Source: Rhizobium croatiense (GTDB taxonomy: Bacteria > Pseudomonadota > Alphaproteobacteria > Rhizobiales > Rhizobiaceae). From it: a stretch of DNA of 64,000 bases. Shown piece after piece: positions 34,908 through 43,630 of this stretch (its first letter is position 1; the number at the start of each line of letters is the position of its first letter). Location: the NCBI RefSeq assembly GCF_019793465.1, contig NZ_JAILYJ010000004.1, forward strand, positions 1 to 64,000. The letters are read 5' to 3'. The notes beneath the pieces were generated by a model that saw only the letters and a program-made list of their open reading frames with translations, ran no database searches and had not been told where the DNA came from. A program made the position numbers and the translations under genes.

Positions 34908-35627
34908 TCACCACAGATAGAAGAACGCGAAGATGAAGACCCAGACCAGGTCGACGAAGTGCCAGTAGAGGCCCATGATCTCGACGGCCTCGTAGCGCCC
35001 TCTCCGGCTGGTAAAGAAGCCGCGCCGTTCCACATCGAAATCGCCGCGCCAGACCTTGCGGGCGACGATGAGGAGGAAGATGACGCCGATCGTGACATGG
35101 GTGCCGTGAAAGCCTGTGATCATGAAGAAGGTCGATCCGAACTGCGCTGCCCCCCACGGGTTCTCCCAGGGGCGTACGCCTTCGGTGATCAGCTTGGTCC
35201 ATTCGAAGGCCTGCATGCCGACGAAACATGCGCCGAGAAGTGCTGTCAGCAGCATCAGGACAGCAGTCCTCCCGCGTTCGCGGCGATAGCCGAAATTGAC
35301 CGCCATCGCCATCGTGCCGCTGCTCGAGATCAGCACGAAGGTCATGATCGCGATCAGGATCAGCGGCACGTCCTGGCCGCCGATATGGAGAGCGAAAACC
35401 TCGCTCGGATTGGGCCAGGCGACGGGCGTCGACATGCGGGCGGTCATATAGGCGAGCAGGAAACAGCCGAAGACGAAAGTATCGCTGAGCAGAAATATCC
35501 ACATCATCGCCTTGCCCCAGGAGGCGGTTTTGAAGGAGCGCTGGTCCGAGGCGAAATCGGCGGCGACGCCGCGCAGGCCGACCGACCTGAGATCCGGCTC
35601 GCCGTGTGTCTGGACAGGATGTGCCAT
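34908..35627 (-). CDS. Cytochrome c oxidase subunit III (coxP/coxO-like)
   Basis: A 239-residue subunit with five to six helices, for example IFLLSDTFVFGCFLLAYMTA, VPLILIAIMTFVLISSSGTM, TAVLMLLTALLGACFVGMQA and FFMITGFHGTHVTIGVIFLL, ending GLYWHFVDLVWVFIFAFFYL, the diagnostic subunit III end. The conserved Glu (LLGACFVGMQAFEW) and GFHGTHVxxG are present. ATG at 35627 has GGGAGA nine bases upstream. It sits between a second subunit III-like gene and the subunit IV gene. Confidence 0.9.
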   Translation of the reverse strand: MAHPVQTHGEPDLRSVGLRGVAADFASDQRSFKTASWGKAMMWIFLLSDTFVFGCFLLAYMTARMSTPVAWPNPSEVFALHIGGQDVPLILIAIMTFVLISSSGTMAMAVNFGYRRERGRTAVLMLLTALLGACFVGMQAFEWTKLITEGVRPWENPWGAAQFGSTFFMITGFHGTHVTIGVIFLLIVARKVWRGDFDVERRGFFTSRRGRYEAVEIMGLYWHFVDLVWVFIFAFFYLW

Positions 35628-35650
35628 CTGCAAATCTCCCGGTTGAGCCC

Positions 35651-36364
35651 CTAGTTCAGCAATGTGCGGCAGAGATCGACGAAATCATTCGCCCACCCGG
35701 CAAAGAGCGCAAACAGCAGCAGCCAGACGGCAAGCATGAAATGCGAATAGATCGCCGAAAGGTCGACGCTGAGGCTGAGCCTGTCCGACGCGATGTCGGT
35801 CGCGAAAGCGCGCAGGGTCGTGTGACCCAGCACCGTCAGCCCGCCGAGGATGTGCAGGCCGTGCAGACCGGTCAGCATATAGAAGAAACTGTTGGCGGGA
35901 TTGTCGGCCAGCACATATCCCGCCGCCGTCAGCTCGCGCCATGCCTGGATCTGTCCGGCGAGAAACAGGACGGCAAGAGCAAATGCGACGGCAAGCGCCG
36001 GCCGCAGGCGTTCGACGCGGCCGTGCAGCGCTTCGCGTCTGGCCCATTGCAGTGCGGCGCTGCTCAAGGCGAGTGCTGCCGTGTTGACCCAGAGCAGACG
36101 CGGAACCGGCATCCCCCACCAGTCCGTCGACGCTGCACGCATGAAATAGGCGCTGACGGCAAGACTGAAGACGGCACCGACGACGCCGAGAAATACGAAG
36201 AGGCCGATCTTCACCGCCGGCGCGGGCGGCCGCTCAGCGCCGGCATGATCCGGCAGCTGCACCGAGCCGGTTTCGAGCCAGGGCTTCGAGGTCAGCCGCT
36301 GCCCCGCCAACCACCAGATGATGATGGCGGCGATGGCCGCGAGGAAGATCAGCGTGACGTTCAT
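35651..36364 (-). CDS. Second subunit III-like heme-copper oxidase subunit
   Basis: A 237-residue paralog of subunit III: PPAPAVKIGLFVFLGVVGAV, then LAVAFALAVLFLAGQIQAWR, FFYMLTGLHGLHILGGLTVL and YSHFMLAVWLLLFALFAGWA. The GLHGLHxxGG motif parallels GFHGTHVTIG of the true subunit III. It has an extra N-terminal helix (LIFLAAIAAIIIWWLAG). Its ATG overlaps the end of the subunit I gene by four bases (ATGA), showing translational coupling. Two subunit III genes in tandem is the arrangement known from Bradyrhizobium coxMNOP. Confidence 0.85.
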   Translation of the reverse strand: MNVTLIFLAAIAAIIIWWLAGQRLTSKPWLETGSVQLPDHAGAERPPAPAVKIGLFVFLGVVGAVFSLAVSAYFMRAASTDWWGMPVPRLLWVNTAALALSSAALQWARREALHGRVERLRPALAVAFALAVLFLAGQIQAWRELTAAGYVLADNPANSFFYMLTGLHGLHILGGLTVLGHTTLRAFATDIASDRLSLSVDLSAIYSHFMLAVWLLLFALFAGWANDFVDLCRTLLN

Positions 36365-38130
36365 GCCGGAAGCTCCCGTGTGGCCTCGCCGCTTGCCGGC
36401 ACCGTCTGCGAAATGAAATCCTCGGCCGCTCCCGGCACGCTGTAATCATAGGCCCAGCGATAGACCACAGGCAGGTCCTTGCCCCAGTTTCCGTGCGCCG
36501 GCGGCGTCTGCGGCGTCTGCCATTCGAGCGTCGTCGCCCGCCATGGATTGCCGCCCGCCTCTCTTCCCCGGAAAAGGCTCCAGGCCAGATTGAACAGGAA
36601 GACCACCTGCCCGGCCCCGACGACGAGCGCCATGACTGAAATGAAGATGTTCAGCGTATGCGCCGAAGGTGGAACGAAGGCGGCCTCTCCCATCTCGAAA
36701 TAGCGGCGCGGCACGCCGAGCAGGCCGAGATAATGCATCGGAAAGAAGATCGCATAGGTGCCGAGAAAGGTGATCCAGAAGTGGATATGGCCGAGGACGT
36801 CGTTCAACATGCGCCCCGTCACCTTCGGATACCAGTGATAGATCGCCCCGAAGATGACGAGGATCGGCGCGACACCCATCACCATGTGGAAATGCGCGAC
36901 GACGAACATCGTATCCGACAGCGGCACGTCGACGACGACATTGCCGAGGAAGAGGCCGGTCAGGCCGCCATTGACGAAGGTGACGATGAAGGCGAGCGCA
37001 AACAGCATCGGCAACGTCAGGTGGATATCGCCGCGCCAGAGCGTCAACACCCAGTTATAGACCTTGATCGCCGTCGGGACGGCGATGATCAGCGTCGTGG
37101 TGGCGAAGAAGAAGCCGAAGGCGGGGTTCATGCCGCTGACATACATGTGGTGGGCCCAGACGACGAAGCTCAAGGCGCCGATGATGACGATCGCCCAGAC
37201 CATCATGCGGTAGCCGAAGATGTTCTTGCGCGCATGCGTGCTGATCAGGTCCGAGACGATGCCGAAGGCCGGCAGTGCGACGATGTAGACCTCGGGATGC
37301 CCAAAGAACCAGAACAGGTGCTGGAACAGGATCGGGCTGCCGCCGCCATGCTGCAGCTGCGTGCCCATTTCGACGATGGCGGGCATGAAGAAGCTGGTGC
37401 CGAGCAGGCGGTCGAACATCATCATCACACAGGCGACGAAGAGGGCGGGAAAGGCCAAGAGCGCCATCACGGTCGCAGTGAAGATGCCCCAGACGGTGAG
37501 CGGCATCCGCATCAGCGTCATGCCGCGCGCCCGCCCCTGCAGCACGGTCACCACATAGTTCAGCCCGCCCATGGTAAAGCCGATGATGAAGACGATCAGC
37601 GAAGTGAGCATCAAGAGGATGCCCCAGTCCTTGCCGCCGGGCGTGCCTGAGAGAACCGCCTGCGGCGGATAAAGCGTCCAGCCCGCCCCCGTCGGGCCGC
37701 CGGGCGCAAAGAAGCCGGCGGCGAGGATCAGCACCGCGAGGAGATAGATCCAGTAGCTCAGCATGTTGGCGTAGGGAAACACCATGTCGCGCGCGCCGAC
37801 CATCAGCGGAATGAGGTAATTGCCGAAGCCGCCGAGGAAGAGCGCGGTCAGGAGATAGATCACCATGATCATGCCGTGCATGGTGATGAATTGGTAATAG
37901 TGATCGGCATCGATGAAGGTGAAATAGCCGGGAAAAGCAAGCTGGATCCGCATCAGCCAGGAGAGCACCAGCGCCACAAGACCGATCGCGATCGCCGTCA
38001 GCGAATATTGCACGGCGATGATCTTGGCGTCCTGGCTGAACACATATTTCGTCCACCAGCTTCTCGGATGATAAAGCTCGACATCCTCGACTTCGGCGGA
38101 CGGGATGCTGCCGGATGGAATCTCGACCAT
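36361..38130 (-). CDS. coxN: Cytochrome c oxidase subunit I (coxN-like)
   Basis: A 589-residue catalytic subunit with 12 helices. Heme and CuB ligands are visible: His in FITMHGMIMVIY, GHPEVYIVALPAFG (CuB His plus proton-channel Glu), WAHHMYVSG (two CuB His) and VVAHFHMVMG (heme a/a3 His). The D-channel entry is NYLIPLMVGARDMVFPYANM. It is therefore an A-type proton-pumping oxidase. It lies third in the operon cytochrome c-II-I-III-III'-IV. The gene name follows the B. japonicum coxMNOP order by analogy; allocation to cytochrome c as donor is supported by the CuA subunit next door. Confidence 0.92.
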   Translation of the reverse strand: MVEIPSGSIPSAEVEDVELYHPRSWWTKYVFSQDAKIIAVQYSLTAIAIGLVALVLSWLMRIQLAFPGYFTFIDADHYYQFITMHGMIMVIYLLTALFLGGFGNYLIPLMVGARDMVFPYANMLSYWIYLLAVLILAAGFFAPGGPTGAGWTLYPPQAVLSGTPGGKDWGILLMLTSLIVFIIGFTMGGLNYVVTVLQGRARGMTLMRMPLTVWGIFTATVMALLAFPALFVACVMMMFDRLLGTSFFMPAIVEMGTQLQHGGGSPILFQHLFWFFGHPEVYIVALPAFGIVSDLISTHARKNIFGYRMMVWAIVIIGALSFVVWAHHMYVSGMNPAFGFFFATTTLIIAVPTAIKVYNWVLTLWRGDIHLTLPMLFALAFIVTFVNGGLTGLFLGNVVVDVPLSDTMFVVAHFHMVMGVAPILVIFGAIYHWYPKVTGRMLNDVLGHIHFWITFLGTYAIFFPMHYLGLLGVPRRYFEMGEAAFVPPSAHTLNIFISVMALVVGAGQVVFLFNLAWSLFRGREAGGNPWRATTLEWQTPQTPPAHGNWGKDLPVVYRWAYDYSVPGAAEDFISQTVPASGEATRELPA

Positions 38131-38175
38131 GATCTCTCTTCCCTTTCCCCGATGCGGCCTTAGGGCCGTCGTCCC

Positions 38176-38194
38176 GCCGGTTCCCTGAACCGGC
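38176..38194. other. Short hairpin between subunit II and subunit I genes
   Basis: GCCGGTTC (38176-38183) and GAACCGGC (38187-38194) make a perfect 8-bp stem with a three-base loop in the 91-bp gap between coxM-like and coxN-like genes. It could modulate processing or relative expression in the operon; no T-tract, so it is not called a terminator. Confidence 0.4.
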
Positions 38195-38221
38195 TTGCGG
38201 CCTCCGGCCGTCCTGGTCGCG

Positions 38222-39031
38222 TCAGTTCGCCGGCCCAGCCGACGCCGTCAGCTGGGTGAATGTCTGCTGTTGCCCAAGCCAGGTCTGATAATCCGCGTCG
38301 CTTTCGACGACGACTGTGCCGCGCATTTGCGGGTGGCCGACGCCGCAGAGTTCGGCGCAGAGGATGTCGAAGGTCCCCGTCCGCGTCGGCGTGAACCAGA
38401 AATAGGTGATCATGCCGGGGATCATGTCCATCTTGGCGCGGAACTCCGGCACGTAGAAATCATGGAGCACATCGACGGAGCGCAGCAATATGTGCACCGG
38501 TTTGCCGATCGGCAGATGCAGCTCACCGCCCTCGATGATGACATCGTCGAGGCCGCTTGCATCGTTCTTGTCGAGGCCGAGCGGGTTTTCCGGGCTGACG
38601 TCGCGCGTCTCGGCACGGCCGAGTTTGCCGTCCGCTCCCGGCAGGCGGAAGCTCCACAGCCATTGCTGGCTGACAACCTCGACTGATGCGGCATCGGCAG
38701 GCACCGATATGAACTGGTTCCACACGATGAGGCCGGGCGCCAGCATCGCCGCGACGCCGACCGCCGTTCCCGATGCCAGCAGCACCTCCAGCCTGCGGTT
38801 TTCAGGCTCGTAATGCGCCTTGTTGCCCGGCCTGTGGCGGAAGCGGAAGACGCAATAGGCCATGAACGAAACCACCGCCACAAAGACGATGCCGGTGATC
38901 CAGAAGGTGATGACGAGGGTGGTGTCGATATAGGTCCAGTTGGACGCGATCGGCGTCCACCACCACGGGCTCAGCACATGAAACAGCACGGAGCCGACGA
39001 CAATCAGGACGAGGATCAGCACGACAGCCAT
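38222..39031 (-). CDS. coxM: Cytochrome c oxidase subunit II with CuA site (coxM-like)
   Basis: A 269-residue subunit with two membrane helices (VVLILVLIVVGSVLFHVLSP; TTLVITFWITGIVFVAVVSF) and a third hydrophobic span (AVGVAAMLAPGLIVW), then a periplasmic cupredoxin. The CuA ligands are complete: His in VDVLHDFYVPEF, then CAELCGVGHPQMRG (two Cys, Glu, His, Met). It thus accepts electrons from cytochrome c, not quinol. GAGGAGGAG precedes the ATG by six bases. It is the first oxidase subunit of the operon, 162 bp downstream of the cytochrome c gene. Confidence 0.92.
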   Translation of the reverse strand: MAVVLILVLIVVGSVLFHVLSPWWWTPIASNWTYIDTTLVITFWITGIVFVAVVSFMAYCVFRFRHRPGNKAHYEPENRRLEVLLASGTAVGVAAMLAPGLIVWNQFISVPADAASVEVVSQQWLWSFRLPGADGKLGRAETRDVSPENPLGLDKNDASGLDDVIIEGGELHLPIGKPVHILLRSVDVLHDFYVPEFRAKMDMIPGMITYFWFTPTRTGTFDILCAELCGVGHPQMRGTVVVESDADYQTWLGQQQTFTQLTASAGPAN

Positions 39032-39089
39032 TTCCGCTCCTCCTCGAGCAGGTTGACCCGTGAAACCGCATTCCGCAAAAAGTCCGTGT

Positions 39090-39119
39090 TTATTATCGCA
39101 CAGATAGAAAATATCGCAA
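39090..39119 (-). promoter_or_regulatory. Possible promoter of the oxidase operon
   Basis: On the minus strand TTGCGA (39119-39114) and TAATAA (39095-39090) are separated by 18 bp, upstream of the coxM-like start at 39031. The match to sigma-70 consensus is moderate, and the region is AT-rich. No FNR/FixK box (TTGAT-N4-ATCAA) is seen nearby. Confidence 0.25.
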
Positions 39120-39193
39120 TTACGGCGATTTAGCCATCCGTCGCTCGCCGCTAACCCGTCATTCGGAGTATTGCCATCTGGGAATATTGCCCT

Positions 39194-39583
39194 TCACTGC
39201 GAATATTGTTTGAGATAGGCTATGAGATCGGTGATCTCCTTTTCGTCCTTCACGCCGACAAAGGCCATCTTCGTGCCCTTCACCTTCGCCTTCGGATTGT
39301 GCAGATAGTCGCGCAGCACCGTCTCGTCCCAGACGAGACCGCCTTCGCCGGCCGCCTTCATTCCGGCCGAATAGGCGAAATTGGGATGCGTCCCGGCCTT
39401 CCTTCCGAACAGTTTGTTCAGAGACGGCCCGACCTTGTTCGTATCGGAGTCGACGACATGACAGGTCGCGCACTTCTTGAAAACAACGGCGCCCGCCGCC
39501 GCGTCGCCCTCCTGCGCCCCGGCGCTAGCGGGAGCAAGGGCAGTCACAGCTGCACCAATCAGCAGAACGACACGATAATCCAT
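39194..39583 (-). CDS. Periplasmic class I cytochrome c (c550-like)
   Basis: A 129-residue protein with a Sec signal (VVLLIGAAVTALAPASAGAQ, cleavage near residue 22). The mature protein has one heme-binding CATCH (KKCATCHVV) and a distal Met in GTKMAFVGVKD, with the class I order GPSLNKLFGRKAGTHPNFAY...MKAAGEGGLVWDE...YLHNPKAKVKG. It is a soluble electron carrier, the probable donor to the adjacent CuA oxidase. ATG at 39583 is preceded by GAGGATGAGG; in-frame ATGs at 39595 and 39604 are possible. It is transcribed in the same direction as the oxidase genes. Confidence 0.9.
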   Translation of the reverse strand: MDYRVVLLIGAAVTALAPASAGAQEGDAAAGAVVFKKCATCHVVDSDTNKVGPSLNKLFGRKAGTHPNFAYSAGMKAAGEGGLVWDETVLRDYLHNPKAKVKGTKMAFVGVKDEKEITDLIAYLKQYSQ

Positions 39584-39762
39584 GGCAAACCTCATCCTCC
39601 TCAAGGTCGCCAGCCACTCACACCGTCCACTATCTCTCGCGTGTGGGTGGTGGTTGTTATATCAGGAAGATTAGTCCTTCGCGGATGCAAGTCAATCGCT
39701 TCCACAGTTGGAGTGACCTGAACGCATCTGATATCAGATAGATCCGATGCGGATAACGGCCG

Positions 39763-40686
39763 CTACACCCCGATCGAAAGAGCCTCCTTGACCGCCAACT
39801 CGGCCATGGCAAGCGCCGCCTCGCGGCTCCTGGCGGCGGCAATGAAGCGACCGTTGTGGCAGAAGCTCGCGCCCTCTATGCCGCAAGCCGCCGCCAGCTC
39901 TCCATTGGCAAGACCGGCCCAGGCCGCAGGCAGGTCGGCCCTAAGCTCGAACCCGTCCTCGGCGCGGCGGATGCCGGTTACGCACCAATCCTTTTCGCGC
40001 GGGTGGACGACGAACAGCAGGTGATCGGCGCCAGCCTTGACGATAGCAGGACGGAAGGGCATCCCCCTCGGCAGTTCCAGAATATGGCCCTGCCCCGCAG
40101 CCTTGATGGCCTCGTGCACGATGGCCTCGGCCCGCAATTTTGCAGCGCTCTGAGCGATCTTGGCCTCGACGAAACTGCGGGCGATGGCCAGGGCCGCGTG
40201 GAAGGCGCGATCGTCGGCATCCGGCTCCGCTTCGTCGAAAACCGGTTTCAGGGTCTCGAGCAGCGCCGGCAGCGTCAAGCCCGCCAGCGGTCCCGAGGGG
40301 CTGAGCGCGCCATTGTCGGTCAGATCGATCGGCAGCACGAAGCTCGCATCGAAAGAGCTATGCACGGCTTCGACATGGTCGGCGGGAAGGCCGCGAGCGG
40401 CGAGATAGTCGCGGCCGTAATGTTTCCAGATCAGGCCGAATGAGCTGTAGGGCTGACCATCGTCGCGCAGCGGCGCACCGCGCTGGTGATGATCGAATAT
40501 GCCGGCGTCGGCGTCATAAGCTCCGCCGACATCATAAATGATCCGGTCCTGCCCTGGCCTGATCCACTCCGGCGCCCGGCTGCGGATCAGGCGCGCCAGC
40601 GGGAAAAGCCGGGTCAGGATGACGCTCGACAGCAGTTCGTCGGCATGGAAACCACCGGAATGGGTGACGAGGAAATCGGGAATCAT
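39763..40686 (-). CDS. MYG1-family (UPF0160) metal-dependent hydrolase
   Basis: A 307-residue protein starting VTHSGGFHADELLSSVILTR, with RIIYDVGGAYDADAGIFDHH then QRGAPLRDDGQPYSSFGLIW. These motifs define the MYG1 family, a DHH-like fold with metal-binding His and Asp residues; the eukaryotic member is a 3'-5' RNA exonuclease, and bacterial function is untested. Full length for the family (about 300-320). ATG at 40686. It follows the oxidase region across a 159-bp gap, in the same direction, but is likely a separate unit. Confidence 0.88.
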   Translation of the reverse strand: MIPDFLVTHSGGFHADELLSSVILTRLFPLARLIRSRAPEWIRPGQDRIIYDVGGAYDADAGIFDHHQRGAPLRDDGQPYSSFGLIWKHYGRDYLAARGLPADHVEAVHSSFDASFVLPIDLTDNGALSPSGPLAGLTLPALLETLKPVFDEAEPDADDRAFHAALAIARSFVEAKIAQSAAKLRAEAIVHEAIKAAGQGHILELPRGMPFRPAIVKAGADHLLFVVHPREKDWCVTGIRRAEDGFELRADLPAAWAGLANGELAAACGIEGASFCHNGRFIAAARSREAALAMAELAVKEALSIGV

Positions 40687-40854
40687 GGGAGCTATGCGCC
40701 TTGTCGTTCGCGGCCGGTCCGCTTGCGGGTCGGAACCAGATAGCCGTTGCCGACCATGATCTCAACCCATCTTCGCGCATTCCGCAGGGCGCCGGTCCGC
40801 TGCCGGAAGGCGCGCTGCAGTTTTGGACCGACGACAAGTGTGGGAGACGAACAC

Positions 40855-41418
40855 CTAAAGCGGCACCGGTGCCGGCTGCGCCGCGACAAGCGCGCGGCTA
40901 GCCGCCGCGCCGGCATGCAGGCAGATGAGTCCGACCGCGGCCAGAGAATTGATCAAAAGAACCTCGGCCACAACAGCTGCCGAAAACGCCGCGTCGCCGG
41001 ACGGAAGCACCGCCGTTGCGGCAAAAAGCACGCCCTCGTAAGCAGCGAACCCGGCGATGAAGGCGCCGGCCATCGTGACGGCAGGGCCTGCCGTCAGGCG
41101 CAGCGCCCCGAGCGCCGCCGCATGCGATGCAAATGCCGCAATCCCGATCGCCAGTCCCCAGGCATAGCTGTCGAAGGTCTGGGGATAGCCGAGGACGAGA
41201 TAGCCGACCGTCTGGTTGGCAAGCCAGGCAAGCAGCACCGCCATCAGCGCCATCCGCCGGGGAAGCACGACTGCCGAGACGGCCGCCAGGGCCACGAAAG
41301 GCGTCACGCAGGCAAACAGCAGGCTGAGAGCGACGCTGGCACCGGCAATCACGGCGACCCAGGCGACAGCGAAAAGGGGAGCTGCCGGGCGCAAGGGAAG
41401 GTGGTTTCGTTCGAGCAT
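40855..41418 (-). CDS. Hypothetical integral membrane protein (187 aa)
   Basis: A 187-residue protein with about six hydrophobic segments: PLFAVAWVAVIAGASVALSL, LAAVSAVVLPRR, MALMAVLLAWLANQTVGYLV, then WGLAIGIAAFASHAAALGAL, AVTMAGAFIAGFAAYEGVLF and VAEVLLINSLAAVGLICLHA. YLVLGYPQTFDSYAWG is a distinctive periplasmic loop. I do not recognise the family. GGAG seven bases before the ATG supports the start. The gap downstream to MYG1 (40687-40854) holds no feature I can support. A transporter-accessory role is possible but unproven. Confidence 0.65.
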   Translation of the reverse strand: MLERNHLPLRPAAPLFAVAWVAVIAGASVALSLLFACVTPFVALAAVSAVVLPRRMALMAVLLAWLANQTVGYLVLGYPQTFDSYAWGLAIGIAAFASHAAALGALRLTAGPAVTMAGAFIAGFAAYEGVLFAATAVLPSGDAAFSAAVVAEVLLINSLAAVGLICLHAGAAASRALVAAQPAPVPL

Positions 41419-41610
41419 GGCGGAACTCCGTCTGACCGGGCGTGGCCCAGAAAAATCATAGCGAAATTGCAGAAAAAGGCTAGCGGGCGCGCGCGTGGAA
41501 ACGGATCGTGTCGGCATCGACCCGCGAGAGCCCCGCATTTGGACTACCCTGCTTTGTAAATATCTGCCTATAAGCTGTAGCCAACTTGGCGATTTTGCGG
41601 GGGCTTTTTC

Positions 41611-41934
41611 ATGGAAGCAAAATATAGGCTCGGCGGCGTTCTCTGCCTCCTCCTGGCCGGCGCGATTGCCTGGCAGGGCATTTGGCTGCCGCTGCAGCAG
41701 GCAAACCTCGGCGCCGAGAGCATCACCTGGATGCCGCGCGCCACCGTCGTCATCGGCCTCTGCCTGGTGTTCGGCGCCTATTTTCTGACAACCGGCAATC
41801 GATATCCCTATCGTAACGTCGCGCAACAAACGCTGACGCCTGTCGGCTGGGTATTGTGCGCGGCGATCGGCATCGTCGCCTTGGCTGGATTTTTCGGTAT
41901 GGACATGCTGCTGCGGTCGATGGGGTATGAGTAG
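41611..41934 (+). CDS. Small hypothetical membrane protein (107 aa)
   Basis: Three predicted membrane helices: GGVLCLLLAGAIAWQGIWLP, ATVVIGLCLVFGAYFLTTGN and TPVGWVLCAAIGIVALAGFF. The last loop ends MDMLLRSMGYE. GGGGGC sits upstream of the ATG at 41611. It is divergent from the 187-aa membrane protein across 192 bp and might be an independent small membrane protein. Not recognised. Confidence 0.6.
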   Translation: MEAKYRLGGVLCLLLAGAIAWQGIWLPLQQANLGAESITWMPRATVVIGLCLVFGAYFLTTGNRYPYRNVAQQTLTPVGWVLCAAIGIVALAGFFGMDMLLRSMGYE

Positions 41935-41984
41935 CGGAAGTACACGTCATACTGTTGGTGTGAGGAAACTTCTTCGTTCCGAAC

Positions 41985-42195
41985 GAATCTCTCACGGCGC
42001 GGACGCGCCGTGGCGGGATTCCTGTGACATCCCTTGGGCGAACCCTGAGGCGACCAGGAATGAGGGAGTGTGGAGTTAGCGTCCTCAGCCAAATTGCCGT
42101 TGGGATTGGTAGACGAATGATCGGAAGCGTCACCTCTCCCCCTCATTCCTGTGCCCGTCACCGGAATCCAGCGTGCCCAAGTCCTTGGGCACTGG
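41985..42195. repeat. Two-part intergenic repeat, also found at 53.8 kb
   Basis: Half 1 (about 41997-42065) carries GCGCGGACGCGCCGTGGCGG then GATTCCTGTGACATCC and AGGAATGAGGGAG. Half 2 (about 42143-42195) carries CTCATTCCTGTGCCCGTCAC then CAGCGTGCCCAAGTCCTTGG. Both halves recur at 53808-53950 in the opposite order. This accounts for most of the 299-bp gap here. Confidence 0.6.
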
Positions 42196-42233
42196 AGACT
42201 CCTCCTCGCGGCGTCTCCTCTCGACGGTCAGCG

Positions 42234-43514
42234 CTACAACGCATCCAGAGGTATCTTCAGATACCGCCGCCCGTTCCCCTCCGGCTCCGGCAATTTGCCG
42301 CCCCGAATATTCACCTGCAGCGCATGCAGCATCAGCTTCGGCTTGGGCAGGGTGCGGTCCCGCGCCTGGCGCAGCGCCACGAAGCCGGCCTCGTCCTTGC
42401 CCGATATGTGGGAATTGGCGCGTCTCTGCGCGGCCACCGTGCTTTCCCAGCGCGGATGCCGGCCGCCCGGCTGATAGTCGTGGCCGGAAAAGAGCCGAGT
42501 TTCCTCGGGCAGCGACAGGATCGCCTGGATCGAGCGCCAGAGGACGCTGGCGCTGCCGCCGGGAAAATCGGTGCGCGCCGTGCCGGAATCCGGCGTGAAC
42601 ACCGTGTCGTGCACGAAGGCGGCATCGCCGATCAGATAGGTCACCGAGGCAAGCGTATGGCCGGGCGAAAACATAACGCGAGCTTCAAGCTCGCCGATCT
42701 CGAACCTGTCGCCATCGGCAAACAGCCGGTCCCATTGCGAGCCGTCTGTTGCGAGAGCCGGCCAGTTATAGATCTCCTTCCAGAGGATCTGCACTTCGGT
42801 GACATGGGCGCCGATCGCTATCGGCGCGCCGGTCTTTCCCTTGATGTAATGGGCGGCGGAAAAATGATCGGCATGCGGATGCGTGTCGAGGATCCACGCG
42901 ACCGCCAGCCCGCGGCTCTCGATATCGGCAAGGATGACATCGGCGCTTGACGTGCCCGTCGCCCCCGAGGTCTCGTCGAAGTCGAGCACAGGGTCGATGA
43001 TCGCGCAGCGTCCCGTGACAGGATCGGCAACGACATATTGCACGCTCCATGTAGCGGGATGGAAGAAGGCCTTCACATCGACCGTCTGCGCCGCTCGCGC
43101 CTCCAGCCAGCGGCGCGCGCCGGCAAGGTCGAAGCCGAGACTTTGGCCGAGCGGCTCGACATCCGCAGGCTTCATCCGCCCGTCCAACACCTCGCCCAGC
43201 ACGTAGAGCGTCAATGCCCGCGTACCGCTTCTGCCATGGGCGACAACCGGCCCCTTCGCCGCGGCCATCGCTGCCTGAAAGGCGCGAATGTCTGCCTCGG
43301 TGATCTCGCTCCCCTTCACCGGCACGAAGCTATAGGAAAGTCCGGCGGCGGTGGCGGCAGCCTTTTCCGCCACATTGCCCGGCTGCCCCGGCTCCTCGCC
43401 ATCCGGCCGGGCATTGATCACCGCGGCAAAGCCTTCACCCGCGAAAGCGACAAAGCCGGCGGCATCGGGCTGCCCCGCCACCGATATCAGCTCATTGACC
43501 CTCACGGACGTCAT
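42234..43514 (-). CDS. blh: Blh-like persulfide dioxygenase with degenerate sulfurtransferase domain
   Basis: A 426-residue two-domain protein. Residues ~1-115 form the DUF442/phosphatase-like domain of Blh, but the expected catalytic Cys in the CRSGTR loop is replaced: it reads VVAHGRSGTRA with Gly94. Residues ~145-425 are a metallo-beta-lactamase-fold, ETHE1-like persulfide dioxygenase with HPHADH (His212, His214, Asp216, His217), GHTLAS, VHDTVFTPDSGTARTDFPGG and GHDYQPGGR. It oxidises glutathione persulfide to sulfite, detoxifying sulfide. GGAGG is five bases before ATG at 43514. It lies 116 bp downstream of dsrE-like gene, same strand, so a sulfide-response unit is likely. Confidence 0.85.
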   Translation of the reverse strand: MTSVRVNELISVAGQPDAAGFVAFAGEGFAAVINARPDGEEPGQPGNVAEKAAATAAGLSYSFVPVKGSEITEADIRAFQAAMAAAKGPVVAHGRSGTRALTLYVLGEVLDGRMKPADVEPLGQSLGFDLAGARRWLEARAAQTVDVKAFFHPATWSVQYVVADPVTGRCAIIDPVLDFDETSGATGTSSADVILADIESRGLAVAWILDTHPHADHFSAAHYIKGKTGAPIAIGAHVTEVQILWKEIYNWPALATDGSQWDRLFADGDRFEIGELEARVMFSPGHTLASVTYLIGDAAFVHDTVFTPDSGTARTDFPGGSASVLWRSIQAILSLPEETRLFSGHDYQPGGRHPRWESTVAAQRRANSHISGKDEAGFVALRQARDRTLPKPKLMLHALQVNIRGGKLPEPEGNGRRYLKIPLDAL

Positions 43515-43630
43515 TGAAGCCTCCGCGCCGCCCTCATCACACCGCATCACATGTATAAGTGTACAATCTCACGAGTGTATTGCCGAATGCAAGAATAGTC
43601 CTGGCATATGCCGCCCCCCGGTCTGACTGA

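Noticed and set aside
36658..37650. A 330-codon plus-strand open frame rich in Asp, His and Glu
   Set aside because: Mirror of the subunit I gene; composition reflects reverse-complemented hydrophobic codons.
39084..39193. FNR/FixK box for the oxidase operon
   Set aside because: No TTGAT-N4-ATCAA or near match was found; oxygen control by FixK is not supported here.
43515..43630. A BigR-type operator between dsrE and blh
   Set aside because: The gap is AT-rich with ATGTATAAGTGTACAAT, but I could not see a clear inverted repeat matching a known BigR box.
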